Part shown: piece after piece, positions 26,370-34,360 of the stretch | How the letters are laid out: each line of letters begins with the position of its first letter | How positions within the stretch are numbered: position 1 is the stretch's first letter | Position numbers and translations under genes: made by a program | From: Thalassoglobus polymorphus | GTDB lineage: Bacteria > Planctomycetota > Planctomycetia > Planctomycetales > Planctomycetaceae | Length of the DNA stretch: 64,000 bases | Direction: 5' to 3' | NCBI RefSeq assembly: GCF_007744255.1 | Contig: NZ_CP036267.1 | Location: forward strand, 3,289,500 to 3,353,499 | The notes under the pieces: generated by a model | What the model was told of the DNA's origin: nothing | Database searches by the model: none | Seen by the model: the letters and a program-made list of their open reading frames with translations, nothing else

Positions 26370-27490
26370 GGAAGATAATCCAAAGAGACATTTTCCTGAT
26401 TTCGTCGTGCTGGAACTCGACCGGCGATCGGAGTTTGAACTCGCTTGCCAGTCCGAAGGACAGCCGACTTGTCTTCAACGTGCTCTTCGAATTCTACAAC
26501 TTCTCGGCTTCCACCACGGTAGAGAGTCAACTGTTTCTTATCTGGGTTTGCTTCCAGTCCCAGAAGGTCCTCCATTGTGACTCGCTCTGAAGCATCTTCG
26601 AGAACAAGATTCATTGAACCGAATTCGGCACTGCTGCTTTTTGCAGATGAACTGGAAGCCGAGCTAGAAGCTGAGCTTGCTGCTGAGTTCAGATTCGCTG
26701 CACTGTTGAACATGACCTGTTCCAAGTTCTCAAGATTGTTCCGTTGGACTTGGTTATCGAGGTTGACTGGAGCGAACTCAAAGTTTCCAAAGTCATCAGG
26801 ATTTCTCAGAGTCAGTGAAATTTCACCGTGCCCTTCAACAACCTTCAACATTTTCGCTTGAGCAGGCGTCACAGCAAGAGTGACACTCCCGTCGTTGGAA
26901 AATTCAATTCGTTTTCCAGTGAGGACAGACTTTTCCAAAGCAAGAACTTCGACCTGCTCCAGCAATGTCATTGTCACGCTAGGTCGTTCCCCTTCCGGAT
27001 TCGAACGAAACAGAACATCAACAATTGAGCCAGGATCAGCGAAACCGGTGATTGCCCCAATATTCTGGATAGGAACTGTTACCGCACGGAAACCAGGCTG
27101 TAACCGATCGACTACACCCGGACCAAACCCTTCGCCGTAGAAATGCTCTGGCAAAAAGAGGCTACCCTTAGGCATATCTTGATTCAGCATCCGGTCAATG
27201 ACATAGTTCGTGTTCCCGATGAACGGCTGTCCAGCGTATTTTGACTTTGCAAATTCCTCTGGTGTAAATTGGTGGATCACAATGTCGTGAAGTGAGATTT
27301 CACGACCTTTTTCGAGGTCCACGCTCGCAATGGGAACGATGATTTTCTTGGGACCAGACTTCAACCCAATATCCGAGAGTGGGGGAAGCTTTGGTTGATT
27401 CATTTGTTGCCGCACTAAAAATGCGCCGCCAAGACCAACCAGGATCGCAAATATGACGACCGTCATGGTTCCGGGACTAACACGATTCAT
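26366..27490 (-). CDS. cpaB: Flp pilus assembly protein CpaB (RcpC)
   Basis: A 374-residue periplasmic protein anchored by an N-terminal helix (about 8-26, TMTVVIFAILVGLGGAFLV). An SAF/CpaB domain covers about 45-115 (VPIASVDLEKGREISLHDIV, then INQDMPKGS-like NQDMPKGSLF). The RcpC region (about 130-245) has GFRAVTVPIQNIGAITGF and DPGSIVDVLF. A Ser/Ala-rich linker lies at about 268-295. CpaB is thought to link the outer-membrane secretin and the pilus machinery; no secretin gene (cpaC/rcpA) is in the window. A GGAG site precedes the ATG. Its TAG stop belongs to a family B repeat. Confidence 0.92.
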   Translation of the reverse strand: MNRVSPGTMTVVIFAILVGLGGAFLVRQQMNQPKLPPLSDIGLKSGPKKIIVPIASVDLEKGREISLHDIVIHQFTPEEFAKSKYAGQPFIGNTNYVIDRMLNQDMPKGSLFLPEHFYGEGFGPGVVDRLQPGFRAVTVPIQNIGAITGFADPGSIVDVLFRSNPEGERPSVTMTLLEQVEVLALEKSVLTGKRIEFSNDGSVTLAVTPAQAKMLKVVEGHGEISLTLRNPDDFGNFEFAPVNLDNQVQRNNLENLEQVMFNSAANLNSAASSASSSASSSSAKSSSAEFGSMNLVLEDASERVTMEDLLGLEANPDKKQLTLYRGGSREVVEFEEHVEDKSAVLRTGKRVQTPIAGRVPARRNQENVSLDYLP

Positions 27491-27582
27491 CCTAAACTCC
27501 AGTTGTTCCAGTCAATACAAGGCGAAAATTGCGTCATGCAGTGTCTCAGCAACCTGTTCCATAGGTTGCTATGTTCTCAAAA

Positions 27583-27981
27583 TTACGGCCCAAACGGATT
27601 ATTTTCACCACCAACAACCGGTGCTCCGAAAGCGTCTTTTTCAGACCCAATCAGACTTAAATCCTCGTTAATCACCATGCTACCTGGTGCTTGATTAGCC
27701 ACATCTTCCGGCCGGTCACCCGGCTTATCATCGTACCGTGAGTCCCCTGGCCCGAGTGGATCATCACAGGTAGCCCCTACACCTGAAACCCTGTAACAAT
27801 AAGATTGGTCCAGTCGTTCAAGCGCTACCCCCACGTCTCCATACTCTTGGACGAGTTGATCGCGAAAAGTCGAAAAGCCGACAACCATTCCGATAGTCAC
27901 CACGGTCATCAGGAACAGGTACTCCACTGAATGCACCATGCCACAATCGTCGGCGAATAGTCTCTGACATCTTTTGAGCAT
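27583..27981 (-). CDS. Flp-type pilin-like protein with long C-terminal tail
   Basis: A 132-residue protein at the head of the Tad operon. Its N-terminus resembles an Flp prepilin: a charged leader LKRCQRLFADDCG followed by MVHSVEYLFLMTVVTIGMVV. In Flp pilins Glu is at +5 after the cleaved Gly and is followed by Tyr; here the Glu-Tyr pair is present but one position further from the Gly. Beyond the hydrophobic helix a Pro/Gly/Asp-rich tail of about 75 residues contains a Cys pair (YCYRV and ATCDD), far longer than a classic Flp pilin. It could be a minor pseudopilin (TadE-like) rather than the main subunit. AGGA precedes the ATG. Confidence 0.65.
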   Translation of the reverse strand: MLKRCQRLFADDCGMVHSVEYLFLMTVVTIGMVVGFSTFRDQLVQEYGDVGVALERLDQSYCYRVSGVGATCDDPLGPGDSRYDDKPGDRPEDVANQAPGSMVINEDLSLIGSEKDAFGAPVVGGENNPFGP

Positions 27982-28255
27982 CTACTTCGGTCCTTTCATT
28001 CAGGTTTAGCTGGACAGTACAAATCCCGTGCCAGAACAGAGAGGAATCAGGATTGAACAAATTTCAACAGCTTCGCCCGGTGAAAAGGCTGGAAACAAAG
28101 GAAGCGAAATGAATTAGGGCGACTCGTATCCCGGGCCTGTCATAAGACTCATTCTGTAAACGCTGGTTTTCAATTCTGAGTCCCTTTACACATTAAGACA
28201 CATAGCCGGAGCTTGAATCAGAACCGATGCGACCTCACGATGTTGAGGTCTGAGT

Positions 28256-29458
28256 TCACCGTTTGAGAGGTGAAACCCAGGAATTTGGGTCCGATTTCAA
28301 GAGATGTGCAATCACGTTCATGGCATCGCATTGAGGAGTTGAACCCGTAAACCAGAAACGCCCATCCTTCCCCAAAGTGATGGCTTCATCATTCCGAGTC
28401 AGGATGTCCTTGAGACTCGCTGGACTGATCGCACGCCCCCGACTATCCAATACATGCACAGTCTGAGAATCTGGACGTATGAGAAATCCGACATCGACGT
28501 GAGCATCCCGAACCTCGCAGCGAAATGCTTCAGCCTGAAGTGGAAAATCCGAGGAAGAAAAATTCAGATCGAGAAAATCGATCTCACAGCCAATTTCAAA
28601 CAGAATCGTTCCCAAAATCTGCATTGTCAGTGGATCACCACAGGCGAGCGCAACGCGAAGCGGTTTGCAATGATCGAAAAGTTGACGGACATGCTGCTCA
28701 TAACGATCAACCAAGGAAAATGCCTGATAGTTCCCAGCATACCGACTGCTTCGACTCGCAGGAGAATTGAGCCGGGTCAAGAGTGTCGTGAGTTCTCCAG
28801 GGTGGGCCCATTCGCGACCGTCCCCACCGAGGATGTCCAATCCATTAACGCCATCGACACCATTCCCGCCGGTGACAAAAATTCCTAAGTCGGATTTAAA
28901 TTGAGAGATTGCAAAGTCAAAACAGGCTCGACTCGTTTGTCCTAGGTCGATGATCTCGCAGCCAGACCTTTTTAAAACGGGGACGACTCCCACTGCCAGA
29001 TCCGCCGAAGAGGGGCGCCAGTCGTAAGCCACAAGAACATGGAGAGCAGAATCGCTCAGCAACGAAGGCGAGTTGTCAGCGAATTCATCATCGACCGTCA
29101 ATTCCGAGTCGCGGCTTTGAGTCAAAAGCTCAACGGCATGCTCCACAAATTTTGAAATCACAGGTCGAGTCATCTCATTCAGATAGAGACCTCTGATCCC
29201 GACGCCTCTGTCAAGAAAGCCTGAAAACCGCGAGACGTGCTGGCTCTGCTGGGACTGTTTGTCAGATCCATGAACTTTTTTTGTCACTTCACCAGGAAGC
29301 GTCGCTGTATCAAATCGATGCTCGCAATTTGAACATGCGTCGTAACCAGAAGATAAACGTGCCAGATGGACCGATTTCGAAATGGGCTGAGTCTCTCCGG
29401 GGCAGAGATAGACCTTCCCGATCGGGATTGGTTCTGATTGCTGGTCATTTCCATCCAT
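28256..29458 (-). CDS. Degenerate phosphohexomutase-like protein with zinc-ribbon N-terminus
   Basis: A 400-residue protein resembling alpha-D-phosphohexomutases (PMM/GlmM) in domains I-III. Family-like segments are DRGVGIRGLYLNEMTRPVI (83-101), VAYDWRPSSADLAVG (143-157) and DVGFLIRPDSQ (322-332). The catalytic Ser loop (TASHNP) is replaced by TGGNG (196-200), the metal loop DGDGDR is replaced by RPDSQT, and the C-terminal phosphate-binding domain IV is absent. Mutase activity is therefore not expected. The N-terminus has Cys19, Cys42 and Cys45, a possible zinc ribbon. It is 275 bp upstream of the pilin-like gene on the same strand. A sugar-phosphate sensor or scaffold role is only a guess. 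Confidence 0.7.
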   Translation of the reverse strand: MDGNDQQSEPIPIGKVYLCPGETQPISKSVHLARLSSGYDACSNCEHRFDTATLPGEVTKKVHGSDKQSQQSQHVSRFSGFLDRGVGIRGLYLNEMTRPVISKFVEHAVELLTQSRDSELTVDDEFADNSPSLLSDSALHVLVAYDWRPSSADLAVGVVPVLKRSGCEIIDLGQTSRACFDFAISQFKSDLGIFVTGGNGVDGVNGLDILGGDGREWAHPGELTTLLTRLNSPASRSSRYAGNYQAFSLVDRYEQHVRQLFDHCKPLRVALACGDPLTMQILGTILFEIGCEIDFLDLNFSSSDFPLQAEAFRCEVRDAHVDVGFLIRPDSQTVHVLDSRGRAISPASLKDILTRNDEAITLGKDGRFWFTGSTPQCDAMNVIAHLLKSDPNSWVSPLKR

Positions 29459-29584
29459 GGAATGGTATCACCGATTGAAATGTGGATGAATCCATGATCG
29501 TACGAGGAGACCTCTCTTCTCGTCAATCGGAACCACCAGCGATTGCGACTTACTTAAGTTCAGAAACCATCTTCCAGCTTGCAT

Positions 29585-29767
29585 TAGAGTAGCTTGATCT
29601 ACCATGTGCCCGTGAAGAACGCATTTCTCTAGAACCAGTCCGGAAACTTGTGGAATGATGACTTTTCTCAGTGCTTGAAAGCACAAGTTCAGGTTTCAGG
29701 ATCAGTTCTAGTAATAAGGCTGTTCGCCACGAGGCAGAATCTGCAAACCAATTCGAAAGATGCATTA
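29585..29767. mobile_element. Composite repeat: family A element interrupted by a family B element
   Basis: Family A left half (29585-29632, with GTGCCCGTGAAGAACGC) ends in CTAG. A family B element follows (29633-29707, AACCAGTCC to GATCAGTT). A second CTAG (29708-29711) leads into the A right half (GGCTGTTCGCCACGAGGCAG to TTCGAAAGATGC). Solo A copies have a single CTAG at this point, so B occupies the site with CTAG, or at least TA, on both sides. The outer A end supplies the TAA stop of the next minus-strand gene. The remaining spacer 29459-29584 shows nothing else. Confidence 0.88.
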
Positions 29768-30502
29768 AAGATCCAGGCCGTAGGCCGCTGGAGAGTCAAT
29801 GACTTCATCGGTATTGTAATTACGAACCTTGCGATCGACGCGTACTTCCAATTGTTGCTGATACAATCGAAACTGCTCTTCCGCTTCGACAGGAGACTCT
29901 GTCGAGTGGAGTTCGATGCTTTTCATATCATCTGTATGGCGTAAGCGAAGATGATACGCATACGACAGGCTTGAAGAGTTTGATTTACGATGAGTCGTGA
30001 CCTTTACTTGAAGTTGAAATCGACTCAGTGGCTCTTCCCAACGCTTTTCTCCCCAAGGGCGAAGTGTCACCTCTTCAACTGTGTGATTGGAGATGATCGT
30101 TTGAATCGTCGTGAACAGGTTCAGCAGCCCCCAGGTAAAAATGGCCCCAACAATCATCAGGAAGAAGCAGGGGAAGGGAATGATAATCCAGATCTCATTC
30201 TGGACCAGAAAAATCAGCGAATAGAGTAACGCGATCAGAAACGGAAGCGAAAAGCCGCACAGTGCTAGCCCGAAACGTCGATTTGTCTCAATCCGCTTCG
30301 CTGGAAGTTGGGAAAGATCAAATCGATATTGACCGTTAACACAACGCTGCGCATTCAACACGTGTCGGAACTCCTTACTGACCTCGAACAAATCTATAAT
30401 TCGTCTTAACTGTCCTGACTCATGGCCCCAGCGTATGAACTTGTGAAAGCGTACTTCGCGGACGAGAGAAGCATTGGATATGTCTGAAAAGCTACCTATC
30501 AT
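29765..30502 (-). CDS. Two-helix membrane protein of unknown function
   Basis: A 245-residue protein with two adjacent transmembrane helices (about residues 80-100 and 107-130, GLALCGFSLPFLIALLYSL and IIIPFPCFFLMIVGAIFTWG). A cytoplasmic N-terminal domain precedes them; a C-terminal soluble domain with alternating beta strands (about 135-235) includes SRFQLQVKVTTHRKSNSSS. I recognise no named family; the form resembles DUF3592-like membrane proteins. The start is the first Met of the frame, without a clear Shine-Dalgarno. The TAA stop is the edge of the composite repeat downstream. Confidence 0.68.
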   Translation of the reverse strand: MIGSFSDISNASLVREVRFHKFIRWGHESGQLRRIIDLFEVSKEFRHVLNAQRCVNGQYRFDLSQLPAKRIETNRRFGLALCGFSLPFLIALLYSLIFLVQNEIWIIIPFPCFFLMIVGAIFTWGLLNLFTTIQTIISNHTVEEVTLRPWGEKRWEEPLSRFQLQVKVTTHRKSNSSSLSYAYHLRLRHTDDMKSIELHSTESPVEAEEQFRLYQQQLEVRVDRKVRNYNTDEVIDSPAAYGLDL

Positions 30503-30527
30503 GCAATCAACAGTAGGGGTAAAAACG

Positions 30528-30558
30528 AAAAACCCTGATGTATTAGATCAGGGTTTTT
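30528..30558 (-). terminator. Rho-independent terminator (bidirectional form)
   Basis: A perfect 12-bp stem, AAAAACCCTGAT with ATCAGGGTTTTT, and a 7-base loop. Read on the minus strand it ends in a T-run after the lipoprotein gene, 34 bp past its stop. Confidence 0.9.
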
Positions 30559-30591
30559 CGAGAGTCGCAAAGATCAGACGGAGTAGCTCAA

Positions 30592-31050
30592 CTACTTCTT
30601 CTTGATATCAAAATCAAATGTTCCGCCCCCTTCAGGGACATCTGCACTCTCAGGTGTTTGGTTAGAATCAGCGTATACAGGGGCGAGATCATTTTCAGCT
30701 CCAGCATCTGCTGCCATTTCGTCGGGACCAAGTGCTGTCCCATCTGGTTTCAAGAGACGTGAAAAGGTCACTCGATATTTCCCAGCTGGAATACCTTGTT
30801 CCTCTGAAGAAACAGCCAAAGTGTATTTTCCAGACTCGTCCGAAGTCCCGCTGGCAGCCACTTGGTCAGCTCCAGCCCCATCCGCAGGAACAAATGTGAC
30901 GGAAACTCCCTTGGCGGCTTCTCCGTTGACTTTCACAGTCCCAGTGACTGGATTGAGTTTTAGTTCAGGCTTATCACTTCCACCTCCACAACCCGACAGC
31001 ATCCCTACAACACAACAAAAAGCAAAGGTTTTCTGCAGCACAGTCAGCAT
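30592..31050 (-). CDS. Planctomycete lipoprotein with transthyretin-like (carboxypeptidase-regulatory) fold
   Basis: A 152-residue exported lipoprotein. The signal peptide ends in the lipobox LSGC (Cys21). After it a GGGSDKPELKL linker leads into a single beta-sandwich domain (PVTGTVKVNGEAAKGVSVTF to PAGKYRVTFSRL), of the carboxypeptidase-regulatory/transthyretin-like type. The C-terminus is acidic with a Lys tail. A GGAG site precedes the ATG. Planctomycetes often carry such small proteins next to DUF1559 genes, as here (82 bp). The two probably share a transcript ending at the terminator downstream. The role is unknown. Confidence 0.82.
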   Translation of the reverse strand: MLTVLQKTFAFCCVVGMLSGCGGGSDKPELKLNPVTGTVKVNGEAAKGVSVTFVPADGAGADQVAASGTSDESGKYTLAVSSEEQGIPAGKYRVTFSRLLKPDGTALGPDEMAADAGAENDLAPVYADSNQTPESADVPEGGGTFDFDIKKK

Positions 31051-31132
31051 TAAAATACTCCAAGATCTATAATCAAAGAAGCGGATGGAACTTGAGTCCC
31101 ACCCGCAGTGAAAAGGCTAGATCAGTCAGCGA

Positions 31133-32128
31133 TTAGAACTCACCAACAGGCTGACCATCTGCAATGTACCCGAGTCGTACACGTGTTGTGCTGTCAATGT
31201 TTTCACTGAGGAATCGAACAGATCCATCCCCTAAGAGAACATGTGCTCCACCGGTGTGCAAACTTCCAACTGTCGACCAGTCTCCGAGACGGCCAACAAT
31301 CTCTGGTGTTCGTGTGAAGGGAGATGAATCCCAGCTACAACATTTCCAGAAGTTAATCCCACGTGAGTACTGGAGATCGACTCCATGGCCAACCCACTTT
31401 GAATATCCCCAAGCTTGGGGTCTTCCGTTCCAGGTTTGACGTGTTGTTTCTGCCACGACAACTGTATTACTTGATCCATCTCGGAAATCGCGAAACTTTG
31501 AACAGCCATCGTGTCCAAATGCACGACGAGTTGTGCGAGAGTCAGACAACCAGTTGGGACACCACGATGATGTTCGTCGAACATTAAAATCGTAGTTTGT
31601 GTAAGCACCGTACTGACTACTTGTTGCTCCAATCGCGTAGTTCGCGTCTGTGGTGCTATTGTATTTCTCCGGTCCATCATCAGATGGGCACATGAACATC
31701 GGAATGATTGTTGAAACGACAACATCGTTGGCATTTCCAGGTTCACCAGGTAGTGGTCCTGTATAAGTTCCACCGGCACGTGCAGTAGCTGCAGCAAGAT
31801 CAAAGTCAAACTGATTGTAAAGTGGAGCTTGCTCAATGAATGGAAGCATCAAAAGCCATCCACGATGGTTCAATGAATGCGCCGTCCCAACTGCTCCCGA
31901 TGTACACGAACTACTATGTGATACTGAATAAGGAAAAACGCTGTGTGTGTCGTGATAGTTGTGTAACGCAATCCCGATCTGCTTCATGTTGTTCTTACAC
32001 GTTGATCGCCGTGCCGCTTCGCGAGCCTGCTGGACTGCTGGTAGAAGAAGAGCTACCAGGATTGCGATAATCGCAATCACAACCAGCAGCTCAATGAGTG
32101 TGAAACCACGTCTCGTCCGCGCTAACAT
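31133..32128 (-). CDS. DUF1559 protein with type II pseudopilin N-terminus
   Basis: A 331-residue planctomycete-specific exported protein. The prepilin-type motif [20 protein letters not shown] is at residues 5-25, with cleavage after Gly and methylation of Phe expected, followed by [17 protein letters not shown], the DUF1559 signature. The C-terminus has the conserved [20 protein letters not shown] segment (H-x-DG motif). Planctomycetes encode dozens of these, probably secreted through a type II-like or pilus-like system, with unknown ligands. Paired with the lipoprotein gene downstream. GGAG precedes the ATG. Confidence 0.96.
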   Translation of the reverse strand: MLARTRRGFTLIELLVVIAIIAILVALLLPAVQQAREAARRSTCKNNMKQIGIALHNYHDTHSVFPYSVSHSSSCTSGAVGTAHSLNHRGWLLMLPFIEQAPLYNQFDFDLAAATARAGGTYTGPLPGEPGNANDVVVSTIIPMFMCPSDDGPEKYNSTTDANYAIGATSSQYGAYTNYDFNVRRTSSWCPNWLSDSRTTRRAFGHDGCSKFRDFRDGSSNTVVVAETTRQTWNGRPQAWGYSKWVGHGVDLQYSRGINFWKCCSWDSSPFTRTPEIVGRLGDWSTVGSLHTGGAHVLLGDGSVRFLSENIDSTTRVRLGYIADGQPVGEF

Positions 32129-32254
32129 TAGTTTTCTCCAAGGAGTAAAAATGAAGGAATGAAAATTCCTGATCTCAAGAATTTGAGAGGATTCGAAAGG
32201 AATGCTAGCTTCATAATATCAACGGTCACCCATCCGTCAATGTTTATCTCTGTC

Positions 32255-33667
32255 TTATTTGAACCAAATCGGACCTTCGGCGAGAACCTCTTGGTACAGA
32301 TTTTGGGCCTTTGAGGATAAGGACTGCAATCGGTCAGGGAATTGTTGGGAGACATCCTTTTTTTCGGAAATATCTTCTGAAATATGATACAGCTCGAAAT
32401 GGTCCAATTTTGAGGCCTTCAGCAGGGGAACAACTCCTCGCTTCAATGATCCACCGACAGGCATATTTGCAGGACCATCCCAGCGGGCAACAACTTTCCA
32501 ATCCCCTTCACGCAGTGCGACTTGACGATTCCCAGTGCCCCCGAAGTAATGCCAGAACAGTGGTTTGTGACGCTCAACCTGCTTGCCGCTCAACAAATTT
32601 GCGATGCTTGTCCCGTCGAGTGGTTTTGACTTCGGAACATCGACACCTGCAAGCTCGCACAATGTTGGCAGGAAATCGACACCACTGACAGGCTCAGCTG
32701 AGGTCTGTCCTGCCTGGACCTTTTCGGTCCAGCGAATGATCCCCGGAACTCGAATTCCTCCTTCATATACGTGGAGCTTCATCCCTCTCAGGGGACCAGA
32801 AGAACCGTGTGAGCGCCAGGCACTCTTGTAGCGGTTGAGTGTCTCTGGACCGTTATCAGAAGTGAAGATCACCAGCGTTTCCTCATTGATCTTCAGTTCA
32901 TCGAGCTTTTTCATCAGTCGTCCGACTGCGGAATCCATGTTGGTCACGTTGGCGTAATAAAGTGCTTCCCCCCTCTTTTCCGCATCGGGATAAGCTGCAA
33001 CCATTTCGTCAGGCGAATCAATCGGTTCGTGCGGTTCATGAAAGCAGACAAACATAAAGAACGGATTGTCACGCTGTTTCCGTTTTTCCAGCCAATCAAT
33101 GGCCTCATCAGCCACGAGTTGACAGGAATACCCTTTTTGGTCCCCGACCTCTTTTCCATTCCGCACAAAGTTTTTCGGGTTTTTATGCGTGGGGCTCGCA
33201 TTGTTTTGAGTAGCGAACCAATGGTCGAATCCGTGATCGTCCGGCTGTGTTTGGTCGGGATGATTGAATTTGCCATTAAGATGCCATTTTCCGACATGGC
33301 AGGTATCGTAATTTGCAGCCTTCAGTAATGTCGCAATCGTTTTTTCATCCCGCTTCAAGTTCATGGGATTCCCTTCTGCGATCCAGGAATAGATTCCGGT
33401 CCGCGACGGAGTTCGACCTGTCAGCAAGCCTGCTCGGGCGGGAGAGCAGAGTGGAGATGCGGAATAGCAATCCGTTAACCGAATCCCCTGCGAAGCGAGC
33501 TTGTCCAAATGCGGAGTGCGAATCGATTCGCTCCCGTAACATCCCAAGTCTCCATATCCGAGGTCATCACACAGGATGACCAGAAAATTGGGACGTTCGC
33601 TCCCAATGAGAGATTGTTGCGACCATCCCAGCAAAACGATTGTCGCCAGCAACACACGATTGAACAT
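32255..33667 (-). CDS. Exported sulfatase (arylsulfatase type)
   Basis: A 470-residue periplasmic sulfatase that cleaves sulfate esters, probably on marine polysaccharides. A signal peptide (FNRVLLATIVLLGWSQQSL) opens it. The alkaline-phosphatase-like fold is evident: metal-binding NFLVILCDDLGYGDLGCYG, the formylglycine motif CSPAR followed by AGLLTGR, then HVGKWHL and FTSDNGPE. The C-type CxPxR motif needs a formylglycine-generating enzyme, absent here. ATG 33667 is chosen since the in-frame extension to 33790 is a translated family A repeat, not protein. Single-gene unit. Confidence 0.94.
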   Translation of the reverse strand: MFNRVLLATIVLLGWSQQSLIGSERPNFLVILCDDLGYGDLGCYGSESIRTPHLDKLASQGIRLTDCYSASPLCSPARAGLLTGRTPSRTGIYSWIAEGNPMNLKRDEKTIATLLKAANYDTCHVGKWHLNGKFNHPDQTQPDDHGFDHWFATQNNASPTHKNPKNFVRNGKEVGDQKGYSCQLVADEAIDWLEKRKQRDNPFFMFVCFHEPHEPIDSPDEMVAAYPDAEKRGEALYYANVTNMDSAVGRLMKKLDELKINEETLVIFTSDNGPETLNRYKSAWRSHGSSGPLRGMKLHVYEGGIRVPGIIRWTEKVQAGQTSAEPVSGVDFLPTLCELAGVDVPKSKPLDGTSIANLLSGKQVERHKPLFWHYFGGTGNRQVALREGDWKVVARWDGPANMPVGGSLKRGVVPLLKASKLDHFELYHISEDISEKKDVSQQFPDRLQSLSSKAQNLYQEVLAEGPIWFK

Positions 33668-33690
33668 AAATTCGCTCCACAAAATCTGTA

Positions 33691-33790
33691 CTAAAGCAGT
33701 TTGCTCGACATGTGCCCAGGAAGAACGCGTTTCACCAGCGAAATTGCTGTTCGCCACAAGGCAGGACACGAACACCAACTCGAAAAACAC
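33691..33790. repeat. Family A repeat upstream of the sulfatase
   Basis: AAGCAGTTTGCTCGACATG, GGAAGAACGCGTTTCAC, AAATTGCTGTTCGCCACAAG and CCAACTCGAAAAAC align with family A over the full length. It lies between the DUF493 gene and the sulfatase start. Its translation makes a false N-terminal extension of the sulfatase frame. Confidence 0.85.
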
Positions 33791-33841
33791 GAGATGAAAG
33801 AAAGAGTTCCAAAGAATTCATTATGTCAACTCGCATTGAAA

Positions 33842-34129
33842 TCACATCAACATGACAAGCCCTTCGAGACGACGTAAGCGTCCGTAGACAGCAAGAACGT
33901 GAGCGGCCGAGTGCATTTCTGGCTCGATCGTCACACTGACATGTCGTCCACCAGCGGTGGTTTTAGTCGAGAATGAAGGTTCGACCCCTTCTTCAAGTTC
34001 CGCCAAAACAGCAGCGAGAACACGTCCGACAAAGGAATCGTCAACTGAGCCGATCACTTTGAAACGATATTCACATGGAAAGGTATGAGTCGATTCCAAT
34101 AGTTCTTCGTCTGGGAATCCTTCAAGCAT
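33842..34129 (-). CDS. DUF493 (YbeD-like) small regulatory protein
   Basis: A 95-residue ACT-like cytoplasmic protein of the DUF493/YbeD family (FPCEYRFKVIG, then FSTKTTAGGRHVSVTIEPEM and an end near RLRRLEGLVMLM). E. coli YbeD is an alpha-beta protein with the fold of an allosteric domain. ATG 34129 gives the normal family length; a longer frame starting with TTG at 34171 adds 14 residues and is less likely. It lies 231 bp downstream of sppA, with two GC-rich hairpins between. Confidence 0.85.
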   Translation of the reverse strand: MLEGFPDEELLESTHTFPCEYRFKVIGSVDDSFVGRVLAAVLAELEEGVEPSFSTKTTAGGRHVSVTIEPEMHSAAHVLAVYGRLRRLEGLVMLM

Positions 34130-34264
34130 CGTAATGTTTCTTCTCTCAAAGACAGTCAGAACTGCTGACAAGACTCCTGAAGTCGTTTTCAGTCACGAGA
34201 ACGACAAGCTCTCACTCAGCTTTTGTCAGAGTTCTATAAGTTTTTCTGGATGGGGTTTGTCAGT

Positions 34265-34328
34265 GCTGGCTGTCTCCTCGCCAGCAAGATCAAGCACCCG
34301 CTCTTCCCCGAGTTACGAGGAGAGCGGG
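34265..34328. other. Two GC-rich hairpins between sppA and the DUF493 gene
   Basis: GCTGGC and GCCAGC (34265-34285) form one stem; CCCGCTCT and AGAGCGGG (34297-34328) form another. No T-run follows on either strand, so these may be processing or stabilising stems rather than classical terminators. Confidence 0.5.
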
Positions 34329-34360
34329 CGGTTGTGGTATCAGTTCGCGACCGTGCTGTT

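Noticed and set aside
27982-28255. Possible riboswitch in the pilin leader
   Set aside because: A CAGC/GCTG stem with a GGGCGAAG stretch is present, but no known riboswitch consensus could be matched.
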